Assembly: GCA_030651475.1 (NCBI GenBank)
Contig: JAUSEW010000018.1
Coordinates: 1 to 49,022 of the forward strand
DNA length: 49,022 nt
Origin: Candidatus Levyibacteriota bacterium
GTDB lineage: Bacteria; Patescibacteriota; Microgenomatia; Levybacterales; UBA12049
Direction of reading: 5' to 3'
In this document: positions 6,969 through 14,623 of the stretch, piece by piece
Layout of the letters: each line of letters begins with the position of its first letter
How positions within the stretch are numbered: position 1 is the first letter of the stretch
Notes under the pieces: model-generated
The model's database searches: none
What the model saw: the letters and a program-made list of their open reading frames with translations, nothing else
Told to the model about the DNA's origin: nothing
Translations under genes and position numbers: made by a program

Positions 6969-8836
6969 AGATATTCTGGTAAATTTCTATCTAAATTTAC
7001 AGCATGTAAATTATTTGAGATTACTTTTTCCGGTAGTTCCAAGAGAAATCGGGATATTATATTGGATGTTCGTTGTCCAAAGAACATTCTGCGGGACGCA
7101 AAAGTTAAAAAGAGTTTCTCTTTAGCTCTTGTCATTCCCACGTAGCATAAGCGTCTTTCTTCCTCTAATTCATTTTTATCCATAAGGCTTCTTTGATGAG
7201 GGAATAATCCTTCTTCCATCCCAACCATAAAAACTATGGGAAACTCAAGTCCCTTAGCGGCATGAAGAGTCATTAAGGTTATCGCATCTTTTTTGCCGCC
7301 ATCTTTGGCAGGTTTGTCTGGCATATACTCTTGTTCGACTAAGGCAATATTTTCCAGAAACTCCGTAAGATTTGGAAAGGCAACTGCAACCGAACGAAGT
7401 TCTTTGATATTCTCCAGCCTTTCCTTCTCCTCTTCGTCGCTTTTATCATATAACGAAAGATAATCAGTTGCTTGTAATATTTTATCCAATATATCAAGAG
7501 TTATAATATTTTTCAGATCTTTTATCTTGTCTACCAATTCCAGGAACTTATTCATTCTTCCCTTGCCCAATTTACAAGTCCTTTTATATGAAACCATATC
7601 TTTTGGATTCTCCAAAAATCTAACATATGCCAGAATATCTTTTATCTCCTTTCTTTCATAAAATCTAGTACCGCCAACCAGAACATAAGGTATGCCTTGA
7701 TGTAGTAATACTTCCTCAATTACTCGGGATTGAGCATTAGTTCTATAAAAAATCGCTACATCAGTAAATTTCCAGCCAGAGGTTGGTCCGCCTTTGGCAG
7801 AAAAATTTGAGCTTTGATATTTAAGATTGTTGATTTCCCTAACTATAAATTCCGTTTCGTCCTGCTCATTCCTTGCTTCATAGATTATTATATTTTCTCC
7901 TTTTGGATTCTTGGTCCAAAGAGATAGGACAGGATGAGTAGTATTATGTGAGATAACCGAAGAAGCGGCATCCAAAATTTTCTGTGTAGAGCGATAATTT
8001 TGTGAAAGGGCAAATGTTTTTGCACCCTTGAAGTCCTCTTTGAATTTCGTAAGATTAGTAAAATCCGCACCCCGCCAGCTGTAAATGCTTTGGGAAAAAT
8101 CACCAACAACGCAAATATTTTTCCACTTAAGAGAAAGAGTCTTGGTTAAATAGTATTGCGCATGATTTGTATCTTGATATTCATCCACCATAATATATTG
8201 AAAGCGGTTCTGATATTTTTTAAGGATTTCCTCTTCTTTATTAAAAAGTTCTATGGTTTTTAATAAAAGGTCGTCGAAATCCAAAGCATTGTTCTCTTTG
8301 AGAAGTTCTTGGTATTTGATATAAACTTTGGCTGCTTGCTCCTGAAAATGTCCTCTTGCGTATCTGGGATACTCAAGTGAGGTTATTAATTCATTCTTTG
8401 CTTGGGAAATTGCGCCCAATATGGAAGAGGGTTTATAATCTTTGGTTGGAATATTTAGTTTCAGCATAGCTTCTTTGATGGCATCCAGCTGATCGGTAGT
8501 ATCGTATATAGCAAATTTTTCCGAAAGGCCAAGATATTTTCCTTCTATTCTAAGAATTCTGGCGCATAAGGAATGAAAGGTCGCGATTAATGGTTTTCCT
8601 TTCGTGATAAATTTTCCAATTCTTTCTTTCATTTCATTTGCCGCTTTATTGGTAAATGTCACCATTAATATATTGGAAGGATCGATATTTTTTTCTTGTA
8701 TTAAATAAACAACTTTATAAGTTAAAACTCTGGTTTTTCCTGATCCGGCGCCTGCAAGTATGACCATTGGACCGTCTGTTTGCAAAACCGCCTGCAGCTG
8801 TTCTGAATTTAGCTCCTTGAGAAAGTCTTTTTGCAT
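6965..8836 (-). CDS. UvrD/PcrA-type superfamily 1A DNA helicase
   Basis: 3'-5' DNA helicase for excision repair and replication-conflict removal. Motifs in order: Q-motif LNSEQLQAV, Walker A AGAGSGKT (residues 28-35), Ia TFTNKAANEMKERI, II YIMVDEYQDTNHAQY, III QSIYSWRGADF, IV LSQNYRST, IVa FYRTNAQSRVIEE, V ITLMTLHAAKGLEFP, VI EEERRLCYVGMTRAKEKL. At 623 aa it is about 100 residues shorter than typical PcrA/UvrD, mainly in domain 2B and the C-terminal tail. The loop before motif IVa contains AKGGPTSG, encoded by a short GC-richer hairpin-forming stretch (7772-7806). UvrD versus PcrA versus Rep cannot be separated by eye. Confidence 0.93.
   Translation of the reverse strand: MQKDFLKELNSEQLQAVLQTDGPMVILAGAGSGKTRVLTYKVVYLIQEKNIDPSNILMVTFTNKAANEMKERIGKFITKGKPLIATFHSLCARILRIEGKYLGLSEKFAIYDTTDQLDAIKEAMLKLNIPTKDYKPSSILGAISQAKNELITSLEYPRYARGHFQEQAAKVYIKYQELLKENNALDFDDLLLKTIELFNKEEEILKKYQNRFQYIMVDEYQDTNHAQYYLTKTLSLKWKNICVVGDFSQSIYSWRGADFTNLTKFKEDFKGAKTFALSQNYRSTQKILDAASSVISHNTTHPVLSLWTKNPKGENIIIYEARNEQDETEFIVREINNLKYQSSNFSAKGGPTSGWKFTDVAIFYRTNAQSRVIEEVLLHQGIPYVLVGGTRFYERKEIKDILAYVRFLENPKDMVSYKRTCKLGKGRMNKFLELVDKIKDLKNIITLDILDKILQATDYLSLYDKSDEEEKERLENIKELRSVAVAFPNLTEFLENIALVEQEYMPDKPAKDGGKKDAITLMTLHAAKGLEFPIVFMVGMEEGLFPHQRSLMDKNELEEERRLCYVGMTRAKEKLFLTFASRRMFFGQRTSNIISRFLLELPEKVISNNLHAVNLDRNLPEYL
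7772..7806. repeat. Short imperfect palindrome inside the helicase gene
   Basis: GCCAGAGG and CCTTTGGC lie 8 nt apart and pair except for one G-T. The sequence is GC-richer than its surroundings and encodes the loop residues AKGGPTSG between conserved helicase motifs. It may be a small inserted palindromic element. Confidence 0.35.
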
Positions 8837-8846
8837 AAAGTATAAT
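8817..8846 (+). promoter_or_regulatory. Possible promoter of tpiA and the LCP gene
   Basis: TTGAGA (8817-8822), an 18-nt spacer and TATAAT (8841-8846) read towards tpiA from inside the helicase gene start. The leader would be about 75 nt and would contain the palindromic repeat at 8880-8918. Confidence 0.4.
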
Positions 8847-8879
8847 GAGAATAATTGACTTTGTTATTGTAGCATATGA

Positions 8880-8918
8880 CCCTTCGACGTTGCTCAGGGT
8901 CATACTGAGCTTACCGAA
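8880..8918. repeat. Dispersed palindromic repeat, copy 1
   Basis: CTCAG (8893-8897) and CTGAG (8905-8909) flank the loop GGTCAT, with outer TTCG (8883-8886) and CGAA (8915-8918). It shares the core CTCAGGGTCAT-CTGAGC with the copy at 32280-32327. It lies in the tpiA leader, directly before the start codons. Confidence 0.65.
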
Positions 8919-8929
8919 TGTATGATTGT

Positions 8930-9592
8930 ATGAAAAAGCTTTTTATTGTGGCTAATTGGAAATCAAATAAAGCAACGTTTGAAGCCAAAAACTGGCTCGA
9001 CGAGTTTAAGATTAATGATTTAGAGATTGAAAACAAAGAAATTGTAATTTGTCCGTCGTTTAATCTTTTATCTTTAGTTTCGTCAGAAATTAGAAATCAG
9101 AAGTTAGAAGTTAAAATTGGCGCACAGGATATTTCTCCTTTTGATGAAGGAGCATATACAGGGGAAATCAATGGGAAACAAATCGAAGAATTTGCAGATT
9201 ATGTTATTATCGGACATTCGGAAAGACGGCAATATTGTAAGGAGGATAACGAAACCTTAAATAGAAAAGTAGTAATGGCTATCAAATATAATTTGCTGCC
9301 AATCTTCTGCGTCCAAAATCAAAATACTCCTGTTCCTCCAAACGTTAAAATTGTAGCCTATGAACCAGTAAGTGCAATTGGCACCGGTAATCCTGATACT
9401 CCGGATAATGCGGAACAAGTTGCGAGAACGATAAGAGCGATTAATAAGGAAATTATATCTGTTCTTTATGGCGGGAGCGTAACATCCGAAAATATAAATA
9501 GTTTTACGAAAATGCCCAATATAGATGGAGTTTTGGTTGGAACTTCAAGTTTAGACTCCATGGAGTTTTTAAAGATCATTAATAATGCATAA
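8930..9592 (+). CDS. tpiA: Triosephosphate isomerase, compact form
   Basis: Interconverts dihydroxyacetone phosphate and glyceraldehyde 3-phosphate. Motifs: ANWKSNK (catalytic Lys), IIGHSERRQY (electrophilic His), VAYEPVSAIGTG (catalytic Glu and loop 6), VLYGGSV and VLVGTSSL (phosphate binding). About 220 aa, roughly 30 shorter than usual bacterial enzymes; the segment after FCVQN is nearly absent. The loop-6 hinge reads PVS where bacterial enzymes nearly always have PVW. The stretch EIRNQKLEVKI comes from an AT-rich repeat-like tract (9085-9115). An ATG at 8918 would add MYDC; 8930 is preferred because homology begins there. It overlaps the next gene by 8 nt. Confidence 0.92.
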   Translation: MKKLFIVANWKSNKATFEAKNWLDEFKINDLEIENKEIVICPSFNLLSLVSSEIRNQKLEVKIGAQDISPFDEGAYTGEINGKQIEEFADYVIIGHSERRQYCKEDNETLNRKVVMAIKYNLLPIFCVQNQNTPVPPNVKIVAYEPVSAIGTGNPDTPDNAEQVARTIRAINKEIISVLYGGSVTSENINSFTKMPNIDGVLVGTSSLDSMEFLKIINNA

Positions 9593-10679
9593 AAAAGTAC
9601 TTATTATTTTCCTAATTCTGCTTCTGATAGTAGTTGGCAAAATAACAATCGAAGCAGTCAAATTTTCTCCATTTTTATTTCAGCTGATTTTCACTAAAGA
9701 TATAAATCTTAGCAAATCTGATGACCATTTAAACATATTGCTTTTGGGTATTGGCGGGGGAACGCATGAGGGGCCGGATCTGACAGATACGATAATTTTC
9801 GCCAGTGTCGATATGAACAACAACAAAGCAATTCTTGCATCTATTCCGAGAGATCTATGGAGTCCTGATTTAAACGCAAAAATAAATACAGCCTATTCAG
9901 GAGGAGAAGCAATAAGGAAAGGCGGCGGAATTACTCTCGCAAGCAGTGCTATTTCAAAGATATTAAATCAACCTATAAATTATACAGTTAGAATTGACTT
10001 TAAAGGATTCGTAAAAGCATTGGATATTTTGGGAGGTCTTGATGTAAACGTTGATAAAAGTTTTGATGATTATGAATATCCAATTTCAGGTAAGGAAGAT
10101 GATCTTTGCGGGCACACTCAAGAAGAAGTGTCAGCTCTTGCCACTGCATCTTCACAACTTGAAGCATTTCCTTGCCGTTATACTAATATACATTTCGATA
10201 AAGGATTACAGCATATGGATGGAAAAACTGCTTTAGAATTTGTCAGATCGCGTCATGCGCAAGGAGAAGAGGGTACTGATTTCGCAAGATCTAAGAGGCA
10301 GGAAATTATTATAAAAGCTCTTAAGGATAAAGTATTTTCCTTGCAAGTTCTGGCGAATCCAATAAAAGTAATTGGCGTTTATACTGCAATTAAAGATAGC
10401 GTAGATACCAACATAAAACAGGAGGAGCTTGATGATTTTGTCCGCTTGGCGCAAAAAATGAAAAACGTAAAAATAGAAAGCGCGGTTTTGGATTATGGCG
10501 ATGATCAAACGGGGAGACCTGGACTTTTAATAAATCCACCAATAAGTCAAGAATTTAATTATGCCTGGGTTCTTATCCCAAGAATAGGAAACGGCAACTT
10601 CTCCGAAATACAAAAATTTGTTGCGTGCAAAATAACTATTGGTAATTGTGTGATTTCCCAAAATCCCTTATTTAATTAA
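9585..10679 (+). CDS. LytR-CpsA-Psr (LCP) family phosphotransferase
   Basis: LCP enzymes transfer undecaprenyl-linked glycopolymers to peptidoglycan outside the membrane. The 364-aa protein has one N-terminal membrane segment (about residues 5-25), then the LCP core: NILLLGIGGG, LTDTIIFASVD, SIPRDLW with the pyrophosphate-binding Arg, and ALEFVRSRHAQ followed by TDFARSKRQ with two more conserved Arg residues. An insertion between core strands (about residues 175-205) holds two Cys residues, CGHTQ and CRYTN. It overlaps tpiA by 8 nt and ends 8 nt into the opposing DUF2298 gene. Confidence 0.9.
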   Translation: MHKKVLIIFLILLLIVVGKITIEAVKFSPFLFQLIFTKDINLSKSDDHLNILLLGIGGGTHEGPDLTDTIIFASVDMNNNKAILASIPRDLWSPDLNAKINTAYSGGEAIRKGGGITLASSAISKILNQPINYTVRIDFKGFVKALDILGGLDVNVDKSFDDYEYPISGKEDDLCGHTQEEVSALATASSQLEAFPCRYTNIHFDKGLQHMDGKTALEFVRSRHAQGEEGTDFARSKRQEIIIKALKDKVFSLQVLANPIKVIGVYTAIKDSVDTNIKQEELDDFVRLAQKMKNVKIESAVLDYGDDQTGRPGLLINPPISQEFNYAWVLIPRIGNGNFSEIQKFVACKITIGNCVISQNPLFN

Positions 10680-12981
10680 CCTTATAAATTTTCGTAGAGC
10701 CAGATTTAAAAATTGTTTTACCAAGTTTGGAAAATTTTTCCTCATAAAGATTTGGATATTTTTGTCGCTCCAAATCCCCAACATAGATATATGAAATATT
10801 ATATTTCTTGATTAAATTTTTAACATTATCTAATTTAGAATTATCAATGTTATTAACGGACCCTTTTATTATTAACTTTTGGTTTGGATATATTAGATTA
10901 GGATTTTCAATAGTTTTTTTGTTTAGCTCAAACAAATTTCTCCAATCTCCAAACTTAATCTCAGCAGCAATTTTAATTAGATAGTCTCCTGATTGAACGG
11001 TATAAAATTCTTCAGACGAACTATTTATATTTAATTCATATATTTTTTGAACATCCAAAATCCTTGGAGCGGGGATGTCATAAGTTCCGCGCCATAACCA
11101 CTCATGTACTGTCCAGCCCAAAACTGTCGGAAGACCTGTATTCGCAGATATTCTGGCATAGTCCGTATAGGAATCTCCTTGCGCTTCCAAAATAACAGGT
11201 TGTCCTTTGATATTTTTGTTTATCCATTGAATTGCCAAATAATCATTTGAATAAAGAGAATCTAAGTAAGATGTTCCGTTAAGTCCTTTGTAGGAATTTA
11301 ATCCTGCGTAATAAGAATTAATTGCGAAATAAGGATAAATTCCTACGAGGAATAATTCCATCACTCCAATTATTAATACTGCCAATTTTAAATAAGAATG
11401 TTTAATATCTAAAAATATTTTAAAAATTATGTATCCGGAAGAAATAGATAGCATTATGAAAGATTCGTAAACAAGTTTAAACATAGTATTTGCTCTATAG
11501 TGAGCAGGATAAATGTCTTTCAAATACACAAATTCCGGAACAATTATAAGAATTGTAGATAAGATTATTAGAATTCCAACGAAGATATCGCTAGCGTTTA
11601 GCGTATAGCGTTTAGCGTTTAGTTTTAGGAAAATAATAAATGATATAACCCAGAAATAGAAAAATCCGTAAAGGATTACTAATTGCCAAAGAGGAGATTT
11701 TTGACAGTGGTTTGGTTCGAAAAGAAAAGGACCGACATATCCAATGTCAGTCAAAAACTTTGGCGCGCAAAGAATGCCAATATTGGAGACGAAAGGCGTA
11801 AAATTTTTGGAAAAAGGAAGAGAGAAAAGAAATGTTCCTCCGATAAGAAATAAAAGATTCATATATATTCCGGATTTAGGCCTAACATAAAAAATAACAA
11901 GAGCAGTGAGCAGGAAATAGATAATTGCGTCCCAGACGTTTGTCATATACATTACCGCTAATAAAAAACTTACCAAAAATAAAGTTGGAATCTTAAAATT
12001 TTTGGAATAAAAAGATGAAAGTAAAATAGCTATCATAAGTAGAACGAAAGGTATATCGAGAACATGGCCGTGTAGATCGGAAACAACGAAAGAATAAATT
12101 GGGAATTCGTGGATAGTATTAAAAATAAAACGAGTGGCATTAGGATACCAGTATGCATTTGGGAAATTTTGAGGAGAAAATATAAGCTGCCAAAATGGGA
12201 CAGGAGCACCGTTCGTATAAGGAGTAAAAAATGAATAGATAGAGTGGATGTTTCCTCCTATAGTTGCAAGAAAAGCAATTATTAGTCCGCCGCCAATAGC
12301 GTATAGCGTATAACGTTCTCGCCCTGAGCGAAGCCGAAGGGTAGCGTTTAGTTTGGAAAGAAGGTTTATTCCGATGGAAAAGCTGGCAGTAAAGGTTAAA
12401 GAGAATAAACTTGCTATCATGAGATTATAAGTTATAGAAGAAGGGATTTGAGATATTCTTGTCAAAAGAGCAGTTACCAGATGGCCGAAATAATAATAGT
12501 TTATGGGGAATGGGGTAAACCACATATCACGCGGCGGAAAATAATCAGCCCGTAAAATGGAATTTACGAATCCAAAATCCATAAATTTCTCCAGTCCATG
12601 GATATCAGGCTGAAATCCTCTTATATATGACCAAAAGACAAGAGCTGCCAAAAAGATTGCCTCTTCAAGCAAATAGAGTCTCCAATTTTCCTTAAAATCT
12701 AATTTCGTTAAGAATTGAGTTTTTTTGGCAACAAATAGATTAATAATCAAGCAAATTACACAAACAAGAATAATAGTAGGCATTTGAAATGGAAGAACTT
12801 TTAATACCCCAAGTAAAAAAACTATATAACTTAAAACTGCTATGCCCAAAATTCTTGAGAAAATATATCCTCTGTCAGAGAAATTAGAAAAAATAATTGT
12901 AGTCAGAGGTAGAAAAATAATTCCGATAGCAAAAAACATTGGCCACCATTTAAAAACGTAAGATAAATCAGATAAAAACAT
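10672..12981 (-). CDS. DUF2298 (Chlor_Arch_YYY) membrane protein with embedded LysM domain
   Basis: 769 aa with more than a dozen membrane segments. The N-terminal half has the DUF2298 signature: GFQPDIHGLEKFMDFGFVN, FPPRDMWFTPFPINYYYFGH and later SDLHGHVLDIPF. These proteins are related to membrane mannosyltransferases, with unproven function. At about residues 657-706 there is a LysM peptidoglycan-binding domain (YTVQSGDYLIKIAAEIKFGD to NLIYPNQKLIIKG). It sits before the family's normal C-terminal block YNISYIYVGDLERQKYPN. Two short repeats are inserted in frame: KLNAKRYTLNAS (11590-11625) and LNATLRLRSGRERYTLYA (12297-12352). Start 12981 is 5 nt after the upstream HAD gene stop. Confidence 0.82.
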   Translation of the reverse strand: MFLSDLSYVFKWWPMFFAIGIIFLPLTTIIFSNFSDRGYIFSRILGIAVLSYIVFLLGVLKVLPFQMPTIILVCVICLIINLFVAKKTQFLTKLDFKENWRLYLLEEAIFLAALVFWSYIRGFQPDIHGLEKFMDFGFVNSILRADYFPPRDMWFTPFPINYYYFGHLVTALLTRISQIPSSITYNLMIASLFSLTFTASFSIGINLLSKLNATLRLRSGRERYTLYAIGGGLIIAFLATIGGNIHSIYSFFTPYTNGAPVPFWQLIFSPQNFPNAYWYPNATRFIFNTIHEFPIYSFVVSDLHGHVLDIPFVLLMIAILLSSFYSKNFKIPTLFLVSFLLAVMYMTNVWDAIIYFLLTALVIFYVRPKSGIYMNLLFLIGGTFLFSLPFSKNFTPFVSNIGILCAPKFLTDIGYVGPFLFEPNHCQKSPLWQLVILYGFFYFWVISFIIFLKLNAKRYTLNASDIFVGILIILSTILIIVPEFVYLKDIYPAHYRANTMFKLVYESFIMLSISSGYIIFKIFLDIKHSYLKLAVLIIGVMELFLVGIYPYFAINSYYAGLNSYKGLNGTSYLDSLYSNDYLAIQWINKNIKGQPVILEAQGDSYTDYARISANTGLPTVLGWTVHEWLWRGTYDIPAPRILDVQKIYELNINSSSEEFYTVQSGDYLIKIAAEIKFGDWRNLFELNKKTIENPNLIYPNQKLIIKGSVNNIDNSKLDNVKNLIKKYNISYIYVGDLERQKYPNLYEEKFSKLGKTIFKSGSTKIYKVN
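11590..11625. repeat. AACGCTATACGCT-type short repeat, copy in DUF2298 gene
   Basis: Read on the minus strand, overlapping units CTAAACGCT and ATACGCT repeat in tandem and encode LNAKRYTLNA in a loop between membrane segments. The same units recur at 12297-12352, 18554-18587 and 27423-27456. Confidence 0.7.
12297..12352. repeat. Composite in-frame repeat: palindromic-repeat half inside an AACGCT/ATACGCT repeat
   Basis: Plus-strand bases 12297-12315 carry TAGCGTATA units and 12344-12352 carry the matching TAGCGTTTA. Between them, 12317-12343 holds the half-palindrome GCCCTGAGCGAAGCCGAAGG, related to the elements at 8880 and 32280. The host gene stays open and reads TLRLRSGRE across the insert. 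Confidence 0.65.
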
Positions 12982-12986
12982 ATGTT

Positions 12987-13526
12987 TTATGTAAACATTT
13001 CCGAAAGATCTTTTATGGCAAATAAATTATCTTCTAATTCCCTGCTTTCCTTATTGTTAAGCCAAAAAAATTTTACTTTCGGATTTTTTACCGATAAATA
13101 TTGCAAAAGCTGCAAGTCATCGTCAACATAAAGATTAATCTTCAATTTTATAATAATTTTTTGCTTAAACAAATGAGGTTGGTTATTGGCGAAGTTGAAA
13201 TAAAGCCCATTAAAAATTTTGTCAAATTTATATTTTTTAATTACCTCATCCGTTCGATTTTTTAAAAACCCGAATCTACCTGATATAAGATAGTATTTAT
13301 TTGTATTTTTTCGATGAAGTTTTTTTATAATTTCGATGTTTTTTTTAATCGAGGGACGGAAAAGAGAATAATGTGAAATTAATCTTATAATCTGCTCCAC
13401 CCTAGATGGTATTCGGTATGAGAGTTCGCCATTTGCCCTTTTTTTGTATAATCTGTCAATTAGTCCATCAGGGACAAAAGGAGGATAATCAATAAAGATT
13501 TTATCCAGATCGAAACCTATATTCAT
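12987..13526 (-). CDS. HAD-superfamily hydrolase-like protein
   Basis: 179 aa, cytoplasmic. Motif I is GFDLDKIFID (two Asp two apart, as in DxD), motif II is probably YYLISGRFGF, and the motif IV acidic cluster is LYVDDDLQLLQYL. This pattern and size fit the HAD phosphatases related to small 5'-nucleotidases, but the cap is not recognised and the substrate is unknown. The start lies 12 nt after an AAGG stretch. The stop is 5 nt before the DUF2298 gene, so the two form an operon divergent from the SDR gene. Confidence 0.65.
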   Translation of the reverse strand: MNIGFDLDKIFIDYPPFVPDGLIDRLYKKRANGELSYRIPSRVEQIIRLISHYSLFRPSIKKNIEIIKKLHRKNTNKYYLISGRFGFLKNRTDEVIKKYKFDKIFNGLYFNFANNQPHLFKQKIIIKLKINLYVDDDLQLLQYLSVKNPKVKFFWLNNKESRELEDNLFAIKDLSEMFT

Positions 13527-13529
13527 AAT

Positions 13530-13558
13530 TTGCTTTACCTTGAATAATATCTTATCAT
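13530..13558 (+). promoter_or_regulatory. Promoter of the SDR gene
   Basis: TTGCTT (13530-13535), a 17-nt spacer and TATCAT (13553-13558) precede ATG 13566 by 7 nt, so the transcript is expected to begin at or next to the start codon. No Shine-Dalgarno sequence is present. Confidence 0.5.
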
Positions 13559-13565
13559 TATTTTT

Positions 13566-14606
13566 ATGAAAATTCTTATAACAGGAGGAGCCGGTTTTTT
13601 AGGTCTGCATCTTGCCTCTTTTTTTTCCAAAAAGAATCATAGGTTAACATTATTAGATATTCAGAAGTTTGACGAAAGTGAATATGCAAAAAGTTACAGA
13701 ATAGAAGTTTGCGATGTAAGGAACAAAAGCAAACTTACTAGTTTGATTAAAGATCAGGATATTGTTATTCATGCGGCCGCGGCACTTCCGCTTTGGAAAA
13801 AAGAGGATATTTATACTACAAATATCGATGGAACAAGAAATATTTTAGAGTTGGCAAAAAAACACAAAGTAAAAAGAGTCATCTATGTTTCATCAACTGC
13901 TGTTTATGGCATTCCCAAAAAACATCCTATCGTAGAGAACGATCCGAGAGTTGGGGTAGGGGCTTATGGTAAAACCAAAATTTTAGCAGAAGATCTTTGT
14001 TTTCAGGCCATTAAGGAAGGATTGAATGTTACGATTATTCGACCAAAAACTTTTGTCGGCACAGGACGCTTAGGAGTTTTTGAGATTCTTTTTGATTGGA
14101 TACACGACGGTAAAAAAATCCCAGTGTTGGGAAATGGCAACAATAGATACCAATTATTGGATGTTGACGATATCGTTAGGGCAATATATACATTCTGCCT
14201 AAAAAGCAAAAAGTCTTATAACGGCGTTTTTAATATAGGAGCGGAAAACTTTGATACAGTAAAAAATGATTTACAGGAAGTCTTTGATGTGGCTAATTCA
14301 GGATCAAAAATTTTTCCAATGTCCGCTTTTTTTCTAAAAAAAGCATTATGGTTTTTTGAAAAAATTGGAGTTTCCCCTTTGTATCAATGGGTATATGATA
14401 CTGCTGATAAAGATTCATTCGTTTCGATCGAAAAAATTAAAAAAACATTAAAATGGAAGCCTGAATATTCTAATTCCCAAGCCCTTGTTAAATCTTATCG
14501 TTGGTATCTTAAAAATTATAAAAAGATAAAATCTAAGACTTCAGGCGTTACACATACAGTTGGCTGGAAACAAGGAGTTCTTAAGTTATTTAAGTATTTC
14601 GCATAA
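13566..14606 (+). CDS. NAD(P)-dependent sugar epimerase/dehydratase, extended SDR
   Basis: 346 aa. Rossmann glycine motif ITGGAGFLGLHLA at residues 4-16, DVR at the end of strand 3, VIHAAAALPLW, VSSTAVYG with the catalytic Ser, and YGKTKILAE with the Tyr-xxx-Lys pair. The middle reads TIIRPKTFVGTGRLG and RYQLLDVDDIVRAI, typical of extended SDRs acting on nucleotide sugars or on lipid-linked groups such as 3-beta-HSD-like members. The exact reaction is not deducible. It stands alone on the plus strand among envelope glycosylation genes, which suggests a role in sugar supply. Confidence 0.85.
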   Translation: MKILITGGAGFLGLHLASFFSKKNHRLTLLDIQKFDESEYAKSYRIEVCDVRNKSKLTSLIKDQDIVIHAAAALPLWKKEDIYTTNIDGTRNILELAKKHKVKRVIYVSSTAVYGIPKKHPIVENDPRVGVGAYGKTKILAEDLCFQAIKEGLNVTIIRPKTFVGTGRLGVFEILFDWIHDGKKIPVLGNGNNRYQLLDVDDIVRAIYTFCLKSKKSYNGVFNIGAENFDTVKNDLQEVFDVANSGSKIFPMSAFFLKKALWFFEKIGVSPLYQWVYDTADKDSFVSIEKIKKTLKWKPEYSNSQALVKSYRWYLKNYKKIKSKTSGVTHTVGWKQGVLKLFKYFA

Positions 14607-14623
14607 CTTACCCTTTGTCTCCG

